Source of the DNA: Microbacterium sp. AG1240
GTDB lineage: Bacteria; Actinomycetota; Actinomycetes; Actinomycetales; Microbacteriaceae
Assembly (NCBI RefSeq): GCF_003635115.1
Contig: NZ_RBXJ01000001.1
Location: 124,001 to 188,000 of the forward strand
DNA: 64,000 nucleotides
Direction of reading: 5' to 3'
Positions 56,300-64,000 of the stretch are shown here, piece after piece. The notes under the pieces are model-generated. The model ran no database searches, was not told the origin of the DNA, and saw only the letters and a program-made list of their open reading frames with translations. Position numbers and translations under genes: made by a program. Each line of letters starts with the position of its first letter. Position 1 is the stretch's first letter.

Positions 56300-57283
56300 A
56301 TGAAAAAGGCAGTTCTCGGGCTCGCGACTCTCGCGGCCCTCGCCCTAAGCATCACCGCGTGCTCGGTGACCACCACGCCCGGCGGCACCGGCGCTGCGTC
56401 CGGCGCGGACGACGGCGATGTCGTCGTCGGCTTCAGCCAGGCGACGCAGCAATCGCCCTTCTACGTCGAACTCGGCGACGGCGTGAAGCAGGCGGCCGAG
56501 GCCGCGGGCGCCTCGCTGGAATATGTCGACGCGAACGGCGACATCACGAAGCAGAACAACGACATCGAAGACCTCATCACCCGCGGCGTCGACGTCCTCC
56601 TCATCAACCCCGTCGATCCGCAGGGCATCGCGCCCAGCCTCGCCTCGGCCAAGGCCGCCGGCATTCCCGTCGTCACGGTGGACCGCTCGGCCGAGGGGGC
56701 CGTCGCTCACGTCGGGCGCGACAACGTCGCCATGGGCGAGCTCGTCGGCGGCGAGGTGAAGAAGGCGCTGGGCGCGACGGGCGGCAAGATCATCGAGATC
56801 CAGGGTGACGCCGGCGGCACGGTGGCCATGGACCGCTCGGCCGGCTTCCACAAGGCGTTCGAGGGAGACAGCGCCGTCACGATCGTGGAGGGGCCGTACG
56901 CGGAGTACATCCGCTCCAACGCCGTCACCGCCATGCAGGACCTCCTGCAGGCCAACGCCGACGTCAAGGTCGTCTACGCCCACAACGACGACATGGCCCT
57001 CGGTGCACTGCAGGTGCTCCAGGAGAACGGCCGTACCGACGTGCTCGTGGCCGGCGTGGACGGTCTGATGGAGGCGGTCTCGGCCATCGCCGACGGCGAC
57101 CAGTACGTCGCGACCTCCCTCAACGACCCGATCGCCCTCGGAGCCACGGCGGCCGACACGGCCATCGCGGTCGCCTCCGGCGAATCCGTCGACGCGGAGA
57201 TCGACGCCGGCACAGAACTGGTCACCAAGGCGAACGCCTCGGCCCTGGTGGGCTCGACGCTCTTCGCGCAGGCCACCAAGTAG
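56300..57283 (+). CDS. Ribose-type ABC substrate-binding lipoprotein
   Basis: 327 residues. Lipobox ITAC (Cys21) after MKKAVLGLATLAALALS, then an RbsB-like fold: VVVGFSQATQQSPFYVELGD, DLITRGVDVLLINPVDPQGI, VVYAHNDDMALGALQVLQEN. First gene of a seven-gene sugar operon; strong promoter and ribosome-binding site and a downstream hairpin suggest it is made in excess of the later genes. Ligand unknown: a pentose, tetritol, deoxy-sugar or polyol would fit the enzymes that follow. Confidence 0.9.
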   Translation: MKKAVLGLATLAALALSITACSVTTTPGGTGAASGADDGDVVVGFSQATQQSPFYVELGDGVKQAAEAAGASLEYVDANGDITKQNNDIEDLITRGVDVLLINPVDPQGIAPSLASAKAAGIPVVTVDRSAEGAVAHVGRDNVAMGELVGGEVKKALGATGGKIIEIQGDAGGTVAMDRSAGFHKAFEGDSAVTIVEGPYAEYIRSNAVTAMQDLLQANADVKVVYAHNDDMALGALQVLQENGRTDVLVAGVDGLMEAVSAIADGDQYVATSLNDPIALGATAADTAIAVASGESVDAEIDAGTELVTKANASALVGSTLFAQATK

Positions 57284-57289
57284 TCCCCG

Positions 57290-57322
57290 ACCGGTGCGGG
57301 TCGCCCCGCGGCCCGCACCGGT
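57290..57322 (+). terminator. Hairpin after binding-protein gene (partial terminator or mRNA stabiliser)
   Basis: ACCGGTGCGGG (57290-57300) and CCCGCACCGGT (57312-57322) are perfect 11-bp arms with an 11-nt loop, directly after the stop and before the dehydrogenase ribosome-binding site. Such hairpins commonly protect binding-protein mRNA. Confidence 0.65.
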
Positions 57323-57351
57323 TCCTACCCCACCCCCAATCGGAGGAGAAC

Positions 57352-58398
57352 ATGTCCGAGTCGATGACCGCCGCCGTGATGCACGCGCCCGGTGACATCC
57401 GTGTCGAAGAAGTGCCCGTGCCCGAGATCGGCCCCGGCGATGTGCTGGTGAAGGTCGCCGCGTGCGGCGTGTGCGGCTCCGACATCCCCCGCATGAACTT
57501 CGCGGGCGCGTACTACACGCCGATCATCTGCGGCCACGAGTTCTCCGGTCACATCGTCGACGTGGGCGCGGACGTCGACGGCCTCGCCGTCGGACAGCTC
57601 GTCACGGTGCCGCCGCTGATCCCCTGCAACACCTGCGACAGCTGCCGCGCGGGCCAGTTCTCCCTCTGCGAGAACTACGGATACTTCGGCAGCCGCCAGG
57701 AGGGGGCCTACGCGCAGTTCGTATCGGTCAACGCCTCGAACGCGTTCGTCATGCCCGAGGGCGTGGATCCCCGCGCCGCCGCGATGATGGACCCCTCCGC
57801 CATCGCCCTGCACGCCATCTACCGCACCCGGCTCGGCAAGGATTCGCGCGTCGCAGTCATCGGCGCCGGCCCGATCGGTCTGTTCGCCGTCCAGTGGGCG
57901 AAGATCCTGGGCGCACGTGAGGTGCTCGCCGTCGATGTGAGCGTCGAGAAGGCCGACATGGCCCGCGAGGCGGGAGCCGACCTCACAGCGGTCAACGACG
58001 ACGAGGCGCTCGCACACGCCGGGCACGACGGATTCGACGTCGTGATCGAGTCGGCCGGTGTGCCGCAGACGATCGCGCTCGCGACGAATCTCACCGCGCG
58101 TCGGGGTGAGGCGGCCTTCATCGGCATCCCGCACCGTCCCGTCGAGCTCGACAAGAGCACCTTCAGCCACTTCCTCCGTCGCGAGGCGACGCTCCACGGC
58201 AGCTGGAACTCCTTCTCCGCGCCGTTCCCGGGCCGGGAATGGACGGAGTCGGCGGCGGCGTTCGCGGACGGACGCCTGCGCTGGGAGTTCATGATCACCC
58301 ACGAACTGGGACTGGATGCCCTTCCCGAGACGATGAAGCAGCTCGGCGAGCGCTCGATCTTCAGCTCGAAGGTACTGTTCCTTCCGAATCAGGACTGA
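57352..58398 (+). CDS. Zinc-dependent alcohol dehydrogenase, polyol/galactitol-phosphate type
   Basis: 348-residue medium-chain dehydrogenase. Catalytic zinc ligands are in CGVCGSDIP and GHEFSGHI, structural-zinc cysteines in PCNTCDSCRAGQFSLC, and the NAD motif is VIGAGPIGLFAVQWAK. The closest recognised style is sorbitol / galactitol-1-phosphate 5-dehydrogenase. Within this operon it may oxidise an imported polyol, or its phosphate, to a ketose. CGGAGGAG before the ATG. Confidence 0.88.
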   Translation: MSESMTAAVMHAPGDIRVEEVPVPEIGPGDVLVKVAACGVCGSDIPRMNFAGAYYTPIICGHEFSGHIVDVGADVDGLAVGQLVTVPPLIPCNTCDSCRAGQFSLCENYGYFGSRQEGAYAQFVSVNASNAFVMPEGVDPRAAAMMDPSAIALHAIYRTRLGKDSRVAVIGAGPIGLFAVQWAKILGAREVLAVDVSVEKADMAREAGADLTAVNDDEALAHAGHDGFDVVIESAGVPQTIALATNLTARRGEAAFIGIPHRPVELDKSTFSHFLRREATLHGSWNSFSAPFPGREWTESAAAFADGRLRWEFMITHELGLDALPETMKQLGERSIFSSKVLFLPNQD

Positions 58399-58414
58399 CG
58401 GACGGACGGGGACG

Positions 58415-59935
58415 ATGGCGTTCTATCTCGCGATCGATATCGGCACCGAGGGTGCCAGGGCAGGCGTCTTCGCCGCAGACGGGCGACGGCTCGCCGATGC
58501 CTCGGCGTCGTACTTGACGAGCTATCCGCGACCGGGGTGGGCCGAGCAGAATCCGCTGGACTGGTGGCGATCGGCCGTGCAAGCCTCGCGTTCCGCGCTG
58601 AGCGAGGCGGGCGTCACGCGCGTGGACGCGGTCGGGGTGGCCACGACCGCCTCCTCGGTGGTCGTGCTCGATGTCGACCGTCGTCCGTCGCGGCCCGCCC
58701 TGCTCTGGATGGACAGTCGCGCGGCCGCCGAAGCACGGCGCACCGCGGAGGTCGACCATCCGGCACTGCGGTTCGCCGGTGGCACCGACAGCGCCGAGTG
58801 GCTCGTGCCCAAGGCGATGTGGCTCGCGGGTCACGAGCCGGAGATCTACACCGCCGCCCGGTACATCGGTGAATCGGTCGACTACCTCACCCTGCGCCTG
58901 ACGGACCGGTGGGTCGGGTCGCGCATGAACGCGACCTGCAAGTGGAACTACGACCACCGCACCGGGTCGCTTCCGGCCGACCTCTATCACGCCCTCGGTG
59001 TGGACGGTCTCGCCGACAAGCTCCCCTCGGAGATCCTCCCGACCGGCTCGGTCGCCGGGGAGCTCACCGCGGCGGCGGCTGCCGAGCTCGGCGTCGCTCC
59101 CGGGGCGATCGTCGTCACCGGCGGCATCGACGCGCACCTCGCTCTCGTCGCTCTGCGGGGAGCGAGCGCCAATCCGGTCGCCGTCGTCGCCGGAACGTCG
59201 AACGCGTTCATCGCCGAGCTCGACGAGCCGGTGTTCGCCCCCACGATCTGGGGCCCCTACCCGGGCGCTCTCACCGAGGGACGCTGGCTGGTGGAGGGCG
59301 GGCAGATCTCGGCGGGAGCCGCACTGTCGTGGCTGTCCGAACGCATCCTGGGTGTGACCCGCGACCGGATCGGCGATCTCATCGCCCGGGCGGAAGCGGT
59401 CGCTCCGGCGGCGCACGGATTGCTCGTGCTCGACCACTTCATGGGCAACCGCACCCCGTTGAAGAACCCCAAGCTGCGCGGAGCGGTGCTCGGGCTCTCG
59501 CTGGGCACGACCCCCGAGCACCTGTATCGCGCCACGGTGGAGGCGGTCACGTTCGGCACCCGTCAGGTGTTGAGCTCGTTCGAAGACGTCGGCGTTGATA
59601 CCACCGACGTCTTCTTCACCGGCGGCATCCGGCACAATCGGCTCTGGACGCAGGCCACCGCCGATGCTCTGGGTCGCCCGATCGGCCTCGTCGACGGAGA
59701 GAACCTCACCACTCGGGCGCTCGGCATCCTCGGGGTCGCCGCGGCCACGGGCGAACCCCTCGCCGATGTCGCCGGACGCTTCACCCCGGAGTACCGCACC
59801 ATCGAGCCCGACCCCGCGGCGGTGGCGCCGCTGGATGCTGCGTACGGGTCGTACCTGGAGGCCACCGAACTGGTGGCGGATCTCAGCGGGCGTCTCGCCG
59901 ACATCGCGGGTGGCAGCTCGGAGGTCGAGCGATGA
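58415..59935 (+). CDS. FGGY-family carbohydrate kinase
   Basis: 506-residue sugar kinase with N-terminal phosphate loop YLAIDIGTEGARAG and FGGY_C motifs (TGGIRHNRLWTQATADALGR). GGTDSAEWLVPKAMWL and VVTGGIDAHLALVAL resemble the ribulokinase-like branch more than xylulokinase or glycerol kinase. It would phosphorylate a keto- or polyol sugar. Weak ribosome-binding site (GGGGAC). Overlaps the SorC regulator gene by ATGA. Confidence 0.9.
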   Translation: MAFYLAIDIGTEGARAGVFAADGRRLADASASYLTSYPRPGWAEQNPLDWWRSAVQASRSALSEAGVTRVDAVGVATTASSVVVLDVDRRPSRPALLWMDSRAAAEARRTAEVDHPALRFAGGTDSAEWLVPKAMWLAGHEPEIYTAARYIGESVDYLTLRLTDRWVGSRMNATCKWNYDHRTGSLPADLYHALGVDGLADKLPSEILPTGSVAGELTAAAAAELGVAPGAIVVTGGIDAHLALVALRGASANPVAVVAGTSNAFIAELDEPVFAPTIWGPYPGALTEGRWLVEGGQISAGAALSWLSERILGVTRDRIGDLIARAEAVAPAAHGLLVLDHFMGNRTPLKNPKLRGAVLGLSLGTTPEHLYRATVEAVTFGTRQVLSSFEDVGVDTTDVFFTGGIRHNRLWTQATADALGRPIGLVDGENLTTRALGILGVAAATGEPLADVAGRFTPEYRTIEPDPAAVAPLDAAYGSYLEATELVADLSGRLADIAGGSSEVER

Positions 59936-60876
59936 GCGACGACGAGCTGCTCGCCGTCCGCGCCGCCGAGCTGTACTACCAGGACGGCAAGAGCCAGGCC
60001 GAGATCGCGGCGCTGGTCGGCATCAACCGGTGGAAGGTCGGCAGGCTCCTCGCCCTCGCCAAGGAGAGCGGCATCGTGCGCATCGAGATCGTTCACCCCC
60101 GCGCGCGCCGCCTCCCCCTGGAGCGCCGTCTGCGCGAGACCTTCGGACTTCGCGAGGCGGTGGTCGTCCCGGCCGACGCCGACGAGGCCGTGCTCTCCGA
60201 GCGCGTCGCCGCGGCGGCCGCCGAGCTGCTGGCCTCGATGCGCCCGGTACCGAGGGTGCTGGGCATCAGCTGGGGGCGCACTCTGCAGCAGATCGCCGCG
60301 GCGCTCCCCGAGGGGTGGGCGTCGGGGGTGGAGGTCGTGCAGATCAACGGCGGCGTCACCGTGAACCGTCGAGCCGGCATGGCCTCGGCGACGGCCACCG
60401 CGATCGCGCAGAAGGCCGGCGGAAACGTGACCCTCCTGCCGAGTCCGGCGATCCTCGAGCATGCCTCCACGCGTCGGGCGATCGAAGACGACCGCGTCGT
60501 CGCATCCATCCTCGATCGGGCGCGCCAGGCCTCCGCGCTCATCTTCAGCGCGGGCCCCGTCAGCAACTCGTCGGTGCTCGTCACCAGCGGTTACATGACC
60601 GGGGACGGCGTGCGAGACCTGGCGGAGAAGGGCGCGGTCGGCGACATCGTCGGGCGCTACATCGACGCCGACGGGAACATCGTCGACCGTGAGCTCGACG
60701 AGCGCACGCTCGGCCTCACCCTCGACGATCTGCGCGCGGCCACGTCGTCGATCGCCGTCATCGCCGGACGGGCGAAGCGAGCCGTCGCTCGCGCCGTGGT
60801 GGCCAACCGCTTCTGCACAGTGCTCGTGACCGACGAAGGCACGGCGCTCGAACTCCTGGAGGACCCCCCACGATGA
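59932..60876 (+). CDS. SorC-family transcriptional regulator
   Basis: 314 residues. The N-terminal helix-turn-helix (AAELYYQDGKSQAEIAALVG then INRWKVGRLLALAKESGIV) precedes a sugar-binding domain (GISWGRTLQQIAAALP; SAGPVSNSSVLVTSGYM) of the DeoR/SorC, LsrR and EryD class. It senses a phosphorylated sugar and probably acts at TGAGCA-N6-TGCTCA upstream of 56300. ATGA overlaps on both sides place it within the operon it should control. Confidence 0.92.
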   Translation: MSDDELLAVRAAELYYQDGKSQAEIAALVGINRWKVGRLLALAKESGIVRIEIVHPRARRLPLERRLRETFGLREAVVVPADADEAVLSERVAAAAAELLASMRPVPRVLGISWGRTLQQIAAALPEGWASGVEVVQINGGVTVNRRAGMASATATAIAQKAGGNVTLLPSPAILEHASTRRAIEDDRVVASILDRARQASALIFSAGPVSNSSVLVTSGYMTGDGVRDLAEKGAVGDIVGRYIDADGNIVDRELDERTLGLTLDDLRAATSSIAVIAGRAKRAVARAVVANRFCTVLVTDEGTALELLEDPPR

Positions 60877-62384
60877 CCGACTCGCACACCGCATCCGAGA
60901 CCCCGGTCCTGAGGATGCGCGGCATCCGCAAGACCTTCCCCGGGACCGTCGCTCTGTCGTCCGTCGATCTCGACGTGCACGCCGGGGAGGTGCACTGCAT
61001 CCTCGGCGAGAACGGCGCCGGCAAGTCGACCCTGATGAAGATCCTCGCCGGCAGCTACGTACCCGACTCGGGCACCATCGAGATCGGCGGTGAGCTCGTC
61101 GAGTTCCACCGCCCGCTCGACGGCATCAAGGCGGGTATCGCCGTGATCTACCAGGAGCTCGACCTCTTCGGCGACCTCACCGTCGCGCAGAACCTCTTCC
61201 TCGGGCACACCCCGAACACGGCCGGAGTCGTCCACCGTGGCGCCCGGCGGCGAGAGGCCACGTCGTACCTCGACCGCGTGGGGGCGACGTTCTCGCCCGA
61301 CGCCCGAGTCGCCGACCTGCCCATCGCCGATCAGCAGCTCACCGCCATCGCACGGGCGCTGACCACCGACGCGCGCATCATCGTGATGGACGAGCCGACG
61401 GCCACGCTCGGGGAGGCCGACGTCGAGAACGTGCACCGCGTCATCCGTCGCCTCATCGCAGAAGGCCGCGCCGTCATCTACATCTCGCACCGTCTCGATG
61501 AGATCCGCGCCGTGGGCACCCGCATCACCGTCCTGCGCGACGGGGTGAACGCGGCGAAGTACACGGTCTCGTCGACGGACGCGACGCGGTGGATCGCCGA
61601 CATGATCGGCGATAAGAAGAGCGAGCTCACCGAGCACCGCGAGCGCCGCGAGATCGGCGACGAGGTCGCGCTGGAGATCGACCACGTCCTCATCCCCTCT
61701 CTGCTCGACGTGCGCGCGATCTCCGTGCGCACCGGCGAGATCGTGGGTCTCGCCGGTCTCGGCGGCGCCGGACGCACGACGCTGCTCTCCGCGGTGTTCG
61801 GCGCACGCAGCGCCCAGATGGCGCTGCGAGCATTCGGGCGCCCCGTGCGCAATCGCACGGTGCGCGACGCGGTTCGCAACAAATTCGGGCTGGTGCCCGA
61901 GAGCCGCAAGTCGCAGGGCCTGCTGCTGAACCTCTCGGTGGCGCGCAATGCCGGGCTCGCCGCGCTGAGAGGGGCTCCCGGTTTCTTCCCGCGCGAGCGC
62001 GAGAACCGTCGCACCGCCCCGATCCTCACGCAGCTCGCGGTGAAGTACGCGGGCCCGCACCAGGAGATCCGCCTGCTCTCGGGCGGCAACCAGCAGAAGG
62101 TCGTCCTGGCGAAGTGGCTCGCCCGCGACACGCGCATCCTGCTCCTGGACGAGCCCACGCGCGGGCTCGACATCGGCGCCAAGGCCGATCTCTACCGGCA
62201 GGTGCGCGAGCTGGCCGATCGCGGCGCCGCCGTGCTCGTGGCCTCGAGCGAGCTCGGCGAGCTCATGGCCAACGCGGACCGGATCGTGGTGCTGCACGAG
62301 GGCCGGAACGTCGGCGAGTTCGACCCCCTCACCGACACCGAGGAACACATCAGTCACACCATCATCAGCGGGAAGGCAGCATGA
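60873..62384 (+). CDS. Ribose-type ABC ATPase with two nucleotide-binding domains
   Basis: 503-residue RbsA-like ATPase. Domain 1: Walker A GENGAGKST, IADQQLTAIARAL, IVMDEPTATL. Domain 2: GLGGAGRTTL (Lys to Arg, common in this family), LSGGNQQK, LLLDEPTRGLDIG. ATGA overlap with the regulator and with the permease. Serves the binding protein at 56300. Confidence 0.92.
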   Translation: MTDSHTASETPVLRMRGIRKTFPGTVALSSVDLDVHAGEVHCILGENGAGKSTLMKILAGSYVPDSGTIEIGGELVEFHRPLDGIKAGIAVIYQELDLFGDLTVAQNLFLGHTPNTAGVVHRGARRREATSYLDRVGATFSPDARVADLPIADQQLTAIARALTTDARIIVMDEPTATLGEADVENVHRVIRRLIAEGRAVIYISHRLDEIRAVGTRITVLRDGVNAAKYTVSSTDATRWIADMIGDKKSELTEHRERREIGDEVALEIDHVLIPSLLDVRAISVRTGEIVGLAGLGGAGRTTLLSAVFGARSAQMALRAFGRPVRNRTVRDAVRNKFGLVPESRKSQGLLLNLSVARNAGLAALRGAPGFFPRERENRRTAPILTQLAVKYAGPHQEIRLLSGGNQQKVVLAKWLARDTRILLLDEPTRGLDIGAKADLYRQVRELADRGAAVLVASSELGELMANADRIVVLHEGRNVGEFDPLTDTEEHISHTIISGKAA

Positions 62385-63397
62385 ACGAGACGACGACGTC
62401 GCCGGCGGAGCCGACGACCACCACTGCGACAGCGCCATCGTGGCGCCAGCGGGGATCGACCTGGCTGATCAAGGGCAACCTCCTGATCGTCTTCGTCGTG
62501 ATCTGCGCGATCGCGGCCCTGCTCAGCCCCGAGTTCCTCACCGCGCGCAACCTCGCCAATCTGCTTCAGCAGTCGAGCCTCACCGGCATCATCGCCGTGG
62601 GCATGACCCTCGTGATCCTCACTTCGGGCATCGACCTCGCGGTCGGTTCAGTTGCGGCCCTCAGCGGAATGATCGTCGCGATCCTCCTCGACGGTGCCGT
62701 ACCCATCCCGGTGGCGATCCTCGTCTCGCTGGCCGCGGGCGTCGGGATCGGCATGCTGATGGGCGCGGTGTCGGCCTGGATCCGCCTGCCGGCATTCATC
62801 GTGACGCTGGCGGGGCTCACCGCGGTGCGGGGGTGGGCGTTCACGCTGACCGACGGACGCCCCGCCGGCAGCGGGCTTCCGGAGGGATTCACCATCATCG
62901 GCGGCGGCTACCTCGGCATTCTGCCCCTGACCGGTGTGATCTTCATCGGGGTGACGCTGCTCACCGGGCTCATCCTGCGCTACACCACGTTCGGCGAGTA
63001 CATCTACGCGGTCGGCAGCAACGAGGAGGCGGCGCGACTGTCGGGCGTGCCGGTGAACCTCATCAAGATGGCCGTCTTCGGGTTCTCGGGGCTGACGGCG
63101 GCGCTCGCCGGAGTGCTGCTGACCAGTCGCCTCACGATCGGTCAGCCCACCGCGTTCCAGGGCGCAGAGCTCGACGCGATCGCTGCGGTGGTGCTGGGTG
63201 GTACGAGCCTGTTCGGCGGACGCGGCGGGGTCGGTGGAACCTTCATCGCCGTGCTGCTGCTGTCGGTTCTGAAGAACCTGTTCAACCTCATGGGCATCGG
63301 GTCGTTCGTGCAGATGATCGCCACCGGCGTCATCCTCGTGCTCGCACTCGTGCTGAACAAACTGCTGGACAGTCGCGCACTCGCCGCGGCTCGTTGA
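62381..63397 (+). CDS. Ribose-type ABC permease
   Basis: 338-residue RbsC-like permease. A Thr/Pro-rich N-terminus of about 25 residues precedes eight to ten spans; [20 protein letters not shown] is the family block, and [20 protein letters not shown] faces the ATPase. ATG at 62381 overlaps the ATPase stop. Only one permease gene is seen, implying a homodimer. Confidence 0.92.
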   Translation: MNETTTSPAEPTTTTATAPSWRQRGSTWLIKGNLLIVFVVICAIAALLSPEFLTARNLANLLQQSSLTGIIAVGMTLVILTSGIDLAVGSVAALSGMIVAILLDGAVPIPVAILVSLAAGVGIGMLMGAVSAWIRLPAFIVTLAGLTAVRGWAFTLTDGRPAGSGLPEGFTIIGGGYLGILPLTGVIFIGVTLLTGLILRYTTFGEYIYAVGSNEEAARLSGVPVNLIKMAVFGFSGLTAALAGVLLTSRLTIGQPTAFQGAELDAIAAVVLGGTSLFGGRGGVGGTFIAVLLLSVLKNLFNLMGIGSFVQMIATGVILVLALVLNKLLDSRALAAAR

Positions 63398-63413
63398 TTC
63401 GATCGGAGAAACG

Positions 63414-64000
63414 ATGACCACCTCGCTCGCACGTTACGTCGACCACACCCTGCTCAAGCCCGAGGCGACCCGCGACGACGTCGCCGCGCTGATCGCGGAG
63501 GGCGCCGCGCTCGGCACGTACAGCGTGTGCCTGTCTCCGTCTGTCCTTCCCGTCGATCTGCCGGAGGGGCTCAAGCTCGCCGTCGTCGTGGGCTTCCCGA
63601 GCGGAAAGCATCATTCCGAGATCAAGGCCGCCGAAGCCCGACTGGCCGTCGCTCAGGGCGCCCACGAGATCGACATGGTGATCGACGTGGGTGCCGCTCT
63701 CGAGGGGCGCTTCGCCGACGTCGAGGCGGACATCCGCGCGGTGCGGGAAGCGGCCGTGTCGCCGACGGTGTTGAAGGTCATCATCGAGTCGGCCGCGCTC
63801 CCCGACGAGGCCATCGTGGGCGCCTGCCGGGCCGCGGAGGCGGCCGGGGCCGACTTCGTCAAGACATCGACCGGGTTCCACCCCAGCGGCGGTGCCACGG
63901 TGCACGCCGTGGAGCTCATGAAGCAGACCGTCGGCGATCGCCTCGAGGTGAAGGCCTCGGGCGGTATCCGCACGCGCGCCGACGCGGAGGCGATGATCGC
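63414..64000 (+). CDS. deoC: Deoxyribose-phosphate aldolase DeoC (partial, runs off right edge)
   Basis: 195 residues are visible of about 220. [12 protein letters not shown] is the DeoC start; the Schiff-base lysine is K150 in DFVKTSTGF, and the assisting Lys lies in [11 protein letters not shown]. Classical activity splits 2-deoxyribose-5-P into glyceraldehyde-3-P and acetaldehyde. In this operon it may instead cleave the phosphorylated product of the dehydrogenase/kinase steps. GGAGAA before the ATG; 16 bases after the permease stop. Confidence 0.92.
   Translation, partial: MTTSLARYVDHTLLKPEATRDDVAALIAEGAALGTYSVCLSPSVLPVDLPEGLKLAVVVGFPSGKHHSEIKAAEARLAVAQGAHEIDMVIDVGAALEGRFADVEADIRAVREAAVSPTVLKVIIESAALPDEAIVGACRAAEAAGADFVKTSTGFHPSGGATVHAVELMKQTVGDRLEVKASGGIRTRADAEAMI

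Noticed and set aside
56300-64000. Calling the operon an autoinducer-2 (Lsr) system
   Set aside because: The SorC regulator, kinase and transporter types are similar, but there is one permease rather than two, the aldolase is DeoC rather than LsrF, there is no LsrG, and the kinase is more ribulokinase-like than LsrK.

Overview
The window is very GC-rich and almost entirely coding. No intergenic gap exceeds about 220 bp, and many neighbours overlap through ATGA. Start sites are often GTG, and many first genes look leaderless (a TAnnnT -10 element, six bases, then the start codon). With a LAxTG-type cell-wall anchor, a stand-alone CofE and ribose-type ABC systems, this points to a high-GC actinobacterium. 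My best guess is Microbacteriaceae (Microbacterium-like), by family knowledge and style rather than by any search. I see no rRNA, tRNA, CRISPR array, insertion sequence or phage gene; it reads as ordinary chromosome.

Layout. 1-2757: a sulfonate/nitrate-type ABC importer (permease cut by the left edge, lipoprotein binding protein) divergent from a LysR regulator. 2834-5352: acyl-CoA type dehydrogenase, crotonase and a second short-chain dehydrogenase. 5490-7812: a DUF4407 membrane protein and a HAD phosphatase. 7895-12581: a beta-glucoside PTS operon (EIIBCA, 6-phospho-beta-glucosidase, BglG/LicT antiterminator, HPr) headed by a recognisable RAT antiterminator/terminator switch. 12636-19219: rlmN, DUF429, a drug-type ABC exporter, FUSC protein, aldo/keto reductase and Nudix hydrolase. 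19262-21551: quinone oxidoreductase/TetR pair and an SRPBCC protein. 21649-26612: 2-methylcitrate (propionate) pathway prpD-prpB-prpC plus a thiolase. 26763-30551: a giant secreted 5'-nucleotidase with a LAATG cell-wall signal. 30749-38299: enoyl-CoA hydratase, SnoaL-like protein, FrnE-like DsbA protein with TetR regulator, cytochrome b, gamma-glutamyltransferase, CofE, GNAT and thioesterase. 38314-43833: a transglutaminase-like membrane protein, a polytopic membrane protein and a three-gene operon of unknown membrane-anchored proteins. 43939-47634: bifunctional proline utilisation enzyme PutA.

47749-56086 is a methionine-salvage island. mtnD stands on one side, a ribose-type ABC importer with methylthioribose kinase (mtnK) follows, and mtnA-mtnC-mtnB converge on it. 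No methylthioadenosine nucleosidase is present, so the island is best read as uptake and recycling of external methylthioribose. 56300-64000 (right edge) is a second ribose-type ABC operon. It holds a zinc alcohol dehydrogenase, a FGGY kinase, a SorC regulator and a DeoC aldolase, with a clear promoter and palindrome in front. Its substrate is not known to me; it is the most interesting uncharacterised catabolic module here.

Across the window, the 8-mer GGATGCTG (or its complement) occurs nearly forty times, in both orientations, inside and between genes, far above chance. Several intergenic gaps carry nested inverted repeats, two of which share CGCGAGAC/GTCTCGCG arms.
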